Shown here in pieces: positions 61,224 through 64,000 of a DNA stretch of 64,000 nt (its first letter is position 1; every line of letters begins with the position of its first letter). Location of the stretch: contig NZ_WESC01000002.1 in assembly GCF_009184905.1 (NCBI RefSeq), forward strand, positions 62,001 through 126,000. Reading direction: 5' to 3'. The position numbers were made by a program, and so were the translations under genes. Below the pieces are notes generated by a model. The model made no database searches. It worked only from the letters and a program-made list of their open reading frames with translations, and had not been told where the DNA came from. The DNA is from Parvibaculum sedimenti (lineage in GTDB: Bacteria; Pseudomonadota; Alphaproteobacteria; Parvibaculales; Parvibaculaceae).

Positions 61224-61997
61224 ATGAATATCCAGATCGTGGTCGCCAAATACAAGGAACCCATCGATTGGGTGCGGAAGCTCTCGCGCGACTATTCGCC
61301 CATCGTCTATGACAAGTCGCGCAAGAATCTCCATTGGCCTGTCCGCTTCACGATCAGGAACCTCGAAAATGCCGGACGCGAAGCACACACCTATCTGCAC
61401 TACATGCTGCATGACTACGCGCCCGGAAAATTCGACCGCATCGTCTTCACGCAAGCCGACCCCTTCGAGCACTCGCCTGATTTTCTGAAGCTCCTCGACC
61501 GGAACGACGAATGGAAAGACATCCAACCGCTGAGCTGGGGCTACATGCCGCTACACGGAATACCGCCGCGAAAGACCTTGGAGCGGGAGGTTTCCGAATT
61601 CATAGGCGATGCCCGCGTCCGCACGGAAGTCTATTCACTGCATAGCTGGGCGCCGATCGGCTACCTTGACGCTGGCGCCGCTGCCATTCTCGACAAATAC
61701 AACGAGGCGAACGGGTTGGAGCCGGGCGAGAATATAGGCGCGCATTTCCTACGCAAATGCGGACTGGAGAGATTGAGCGAGGAAGCGTCGCGCGCGCATA
61801 TCGGCAGATTCGCCTATGGCGCAATCTTCTCGGTGGCGGACGGGGTTCTGGCCCATTTCGTCGAGACAAACCGGCCGCAGATTGAACAGATCCTCGATGT
61901 GACCAGACAGGATCAGATCAATGCGTGGATGTTCGAGAGACTATGGCTCCACTTCATGGGCCTGCCCTTCATTCGTCTGCCCGACGGGGACGCGTGA
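61224..61997 (+). CDS. DUF3431-family protein
   Basis: A 257-residue protein with the DUF3431 pattern: MNIQIVVAKYKEPIDWVRKL, YDKSRKN, the core ENAGREAHTYLHYMLHDYAP, IVFTQADPFEHSPDFL, and SLHSWAPIGYLDAGAAAILD. DUF3431 proteins are mostly known from fungi and are thought to be glycosyltransferase-like, with no proven activity. GTGACGGCTG precedes the ATG and the spacing to DUF707 is 6 nt. The 3' end overlaps the galE gene on the other strand by 57 nt, which is unusually long for a convergent pair. Confidence 0.8.
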   Translation: MNIQIVVAKYKEPIDWVRKLSRDYSPIVYDKSRKNLHWPVRFTIRNLENAGREAHTYLHYMLHDYAPGKFDRIVFTQADPFEHSPDFLKLLDRNDEWKDIQPLSWGYMPLHGIPPRKTLEREVSEFIGDARVRTEVYSLHSWAPIGYLDAGAAAILDKYNEANGLEPGENIGAHFLRKCGLERLSEEASRAHIGRFAYGAIFSVADGVLAHFVETNRPQIEQILDVTRQDQINAWMFERLWLHFMGLPFIRLPDGDA

Positions 61998-62996
61998 CAT
62001 CCAGTCCCAGGCCGTCTGCACGATTGACGACAAATCACCGTATTGAGCGTTCCAGCCCAGAATTTTCCCGGCAAGGCTCGCATCGCCGACCAGCACCGCA
62101 GGATCGCCCACACGACGCCGCGCCGAGCGATACCGGATCGGCACGCCGGTCACCGCTTCGCAGGTACGAATGACGTCCAGCACGCTGAACCCATTGCCAT
62201 TGGCCAGATTGTAGAACTCCGCCGGACGGTCATGCTTCACCGCCCCACTCAACAATCGCTCGGCGGCGAGGAGATGAGCGCGGCAGAGATCGCTCACATG
62301 AATGTAGTCGCGCACGCAGCTTCCATCCGGCGTGTCAAAGTCGGTGCCATACACTTCGAGCATCGTCGCCGCGGGGTTACCGCCCGTCTTCACGCGCAAG
62401 GCTTCCGCCAGTACCAGCGGGATGAGATGCGTCTCCGGCTCATGTCGCTCGCCGGCACGGCCCTCCCTGTCGCACCCAGCCGCGTTGAAGTAGCGCAAGC
62501 CAACGCTTTGCAGCCCATAGGCCTCGCCGAAATCGCGCAGAACCTGCTCCACCATGAGCTTGCTCCGCCCATAGGGATTGATAGGGTTTTGCGAGTGATC
62601 TTCGGCAATCGGCACACTCTCCGGCTCGCCATAAGTGGCGCAGGTGGACGAAAAAACGAATTTCCCCACACCATGCTGACGCATGGCGGCAAGCAGGTTC
62701 AACGTGCCGAGCACATTATTCTGATAATAGAGATCGGGCTGCACCACAGACTCGCCCACATAGGCGAGCGCGGCGAAATGCATGACAAGATCGAAGGATT
62801 GCCCGGCGAAACAGTGGGCGAGCTCTTGCGGCGCGCGCAGATCGCCGACCACAAGGCGCGCGCCGTTCACCGCATCCGCATGACCTCGCGACAGATTGTC
62901 GAAGACCACGACCTCGTGCCCCTCATCCTGCAGCGCCAGCACCATGTGCGAGCCGATATAACCGGCGCCGCCAACGACGAGGATTTTTTTCTTCAT
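61941..62996 (-). CDS. galE: UDP-glucose 4-epimerase
   Basis: GalE interconverts UDP-glucose and UDP-galactose. The 351-residue SDR protein has the NAD-binding ILVVGGAGYIGSHMVLAL at the start, HFAALAYVGESV, catalytic Ser/Thr in FSSTCATYGEP, Tyr-x-x-x-Lys in NPYGRSKLMVEQVL, LRYFNAAGCD and VRDYIHVSDLCRAHLLA. All catalytic residues are present. The start overlaps the glf stop by 4 nt (ATGA at 62993-62996). Together with UDP-galactopyranose mutase it gives a route from UDP-glucose to UDP-galactofuranose. The last 57 nt overlap the DUF3431 gene. Confidence 0.95.
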   Translation of the reverse strand: MKKKILVVGGAGYIGSHMVLALQDEGHEVVVFDNLSRGHADAVNGARLVVGDLRAPQELAHCFAGQSFDLVMHFAALAYVGESVVQPDLYYQNNVLGTLNLLAAMRQHGVGKFVFSSTCATYGEPESVPIAEDHSQNPINPYGRSKLMVEQVLRDFGEAYGLQSVGLRYFNAAGCDREGRAGERHEPETHLIPLVLAEALRVKTGGNPAATMLEVYGTDFDTPDGSCVRDYIHVSDLCRAHLLAAERLLSGAVKHDRPAEFYNLANGNGFSVLDVIRTCEAVTGVPIRYRSARRRVGDPAVLVGDASLAGKILGWNAQYGDLSSIVQTAWDWMSRVPVGQTNEGQAHEVEP

Positions 62997-64000
62997 GATG
63001 CGCCCTCCACCGCCGCTTGCCCGATGAGACGCCGCGCCAGCAGACGCGCGCGCGCAATAGCCTGATCCATGTCGTAATAGCGATACTCGCCAAGACGTCC
63101 GCAGATCAACACATCCTTGAGCGCCGAAGCGCGCTCGCGATACCTCGCATAAAGCTCGCTATTGGCCTGATCGGGAAAGGGATACTCATATTCCGCCGGA
63201 TCATCAGGCGTGAAGGGTATTTCCCGTGTCAGCACGGTGCCGCGAATATGGCGCGCCGTTTCGGGCTCCATCATCTGCTTCCATTCGAGAGTACGGATAT
63301 GGTCGCCATTCAGCGGGTCGGGATTGTTCACCTGCCCGCAGGGTTGCAGCAGATCGGCGTCGACGAAATATTCATGCACGCGGCGCTGTCCGCGATAGAC
63401 GAGATGTCCCATGTCGAACCCGAAGAACTCGTCGATCGAGCCGGTGAAGACAAGACCCCTGCACGGCTTGAACGCGTCGCGCCGCCTCAGGTAATCCGTA
63501 TTGAGCTCAACCGGAATGCCATCGAGCATCGCCTCGACCATGCGCGTATAGCCTTCCACCGGAATGCCCTGATGAATGTGGCGCATGAGGCGCGGCTCAT
63601 CGTCTTCACGCACATCGAAACGCTTGACGAGCCCGGCTGAAAGCGCCGTCGCGGGGACGCCCCACTGCTTCTCCGTGTAGCCCTTCACGAACTTCTCATA
63701 GACCAGCCGCGGCATGAGGCCGAGTGCCGCCTCCTCGAAGTTCGCCGGATCGCCGGTGAATTCAGGCCGCCAATCCTTGCCGATCGTCCGCAGAATGTAG
63801 CTCCCGGCGATCGGCCAGTTCTCGTGTCGCTCATCGATCAGCGATTTTATGGCGGGCTCATACTTATAGAAGCGCGCGAAGCGATTGACGAATTTCCAGA
63901 GGTCGTCGTCATTGGTACGGAAGTAATGCGGCCCGTAAGTGTGGATGCTGATGCCGCTCGGGTGCAGATGATCGTGAACATTGCCAGCGACATGATCACG
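62993..64000 (-). CDS. glf: UDP-galactopyranose mutase (5' end cut by window edge)
   Basis: Glf is a flavoenzyme converting UDP-galactopyranose to UDP-galactofuranose. The visible 335 codons run in frame to the window end and start with the conserved segment NVHDHLHPSGISIHTYGPHYF (split as NVHDH and IHTYGPHYF). Later come EKFVKGYTEKQWGVPATAL, LDGIPVELNTDY, VFTGSIDEFFGF, REIPFTPDDPAEYEYPFP, and RLGEYRYYDMDQAIARA near the end, all typical. The FAD-binding N terminus lies beyond position 64000. It overlaps galE by 4 nt, so the pair is a coupled unit making the galactofuranose donor. Confidence 0.94.
   Translation of the reverse strand, partial: RDHVAGNVHDHLHPSGISIHTYGPHYFRTNDDDLWKFVNRFARFYKYEPAIKSLIDERHENWPIAGSYILRTIGKDWRPEFTGDPANFEEAALGLMPRLVYEKFVKGYTEKQWGVPATALSAGLVKRFDVREDDEPRLMRHIHQGIPVEGYTRMVEAMLDGIPVELNTDYLRRRDAFKPCRGLVFTGSIDEFFGFDMGHLVYRGQRRVHEYFVDADLLQPCGQVNNPDPLNGDHIRTLEWKQMMEPETARHIRGTVLTREIPFTPDDPAEYEYPFPDQANSELYARYRERASALKDVLICGRLGEYRYYDMDQAIARARLLARRLIGQAAVEGAS

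Noticed and set aside
1-64000. CRISPR arrays, transposases, integrases, attachment repeats
   Set aside because: No regularly spaced direct repeats, no transposase or integrase motifs and no terminal inverted repeats were seen; the only tandem repeats are inside the KGG gene.

Overview
The window reads as one contiguous piece of a GC-rich chromosome from an alphaproteobacterium. The basis is the codon bias towards G/C in third position, dense short-gap operons, an Anbu/transglutaminase operon, GGAAC-N16-GGTT promoters of the alphaproteobacterial general stress type, and many acyl-CoA dehydrogenases. A Parvibaculum-like or other Hyphomicrobiales-type lipid degrader is possible, but that is inference only. 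I saw no insertion sequence, phage gene, CRISPR array, rRNA or recognisable tRNA.

Layout. 1-3.8 kb: chemotaxis operon cheA-cheW-cheY (minus; cheY cut by the window edge). 4-6.1 kb: a KGG-repeat stress protein behind two stress-type promoters, a carboxymuconolactone decarboxylase remnant with an internal deletion, and an OprB porin. 6.2-12 kb: GABA transaminase, a paired acyl-CoA dehydrogenase unit, a bactofilin and a sterol-desaturase-like membrane hydroxylase. 12-24.3 kb: a guanidine/urea-carboxylase island, all on the minus strand. 24.3-30.7 kb: LysR regulator, the Anbu proteasome-like operon and a PAS histidine kinase. 31-36.2 kb: a copper-resistance operon behind a CueR-type promoter. 36.2-41.7 kb: an agmatine/putrescine locus. 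41.9-46.4 kb: a YgiQ radical-SAM enzyme, a Baeyer-Villiger-type monooxygenase and a crotonase. 46.6-52.6 kb: an amidohydrolase, three acyl-CoA dehydrogenases and a GST. 52.8-55.5 kb: a glutamine-synthetase-like ligase and a class III transaminase. 55.6-58.3 kb: a VOC protein and a TetR/hydrolase divergon. 58.5-64 kb: surface-polysaccharide genes ending in galE and a truncated glf.

The most interesting region is 20.7-24.3 kb. A guanidine-I (ykkC) riboswitch on the minus strand lies upstream of an ABC permease and ATPase, two DUF1989 proteins, a biotin-dependent 'urea' carboxylase and allophanate hydrolase. Together these fit a guanidine degradation pathway (guanidine to carboxyguanidine to allophanate to ammonia and CO2). 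Just 3' of the aptamer are three mutually exclusive helices, one of which can cover the Shine-Dalgarno sequence of an 18-codon leader ORF whose stop lies 2 nt before the permease start. The substrate-binding protein sits upstream, apparently in a separate unit ending at its own terminator. It shares that unit with a 2-oxoglutarate/Fe dioxygenase and an unrecognised protein, which may release guanidine from a larger guanidino compound.

A second nitrogen theme is agmatine use. Agmatine deiminase, putrescine carbamoyltransferase, carbamate kinase and an APC transporter form one operon, and N-carbamoylputrescine amidase is divergent from it, so both known fates of N-carbamoylputrescine are encoded. 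GABA transaminase and the glutamine-synthetase-like/transaminase pair could carry the carbon onward. Recurring dyads (TGACG-N3-CGTCA type) about 100-120 bp upstream of beta-oxidation genes hint at a shared regulator.
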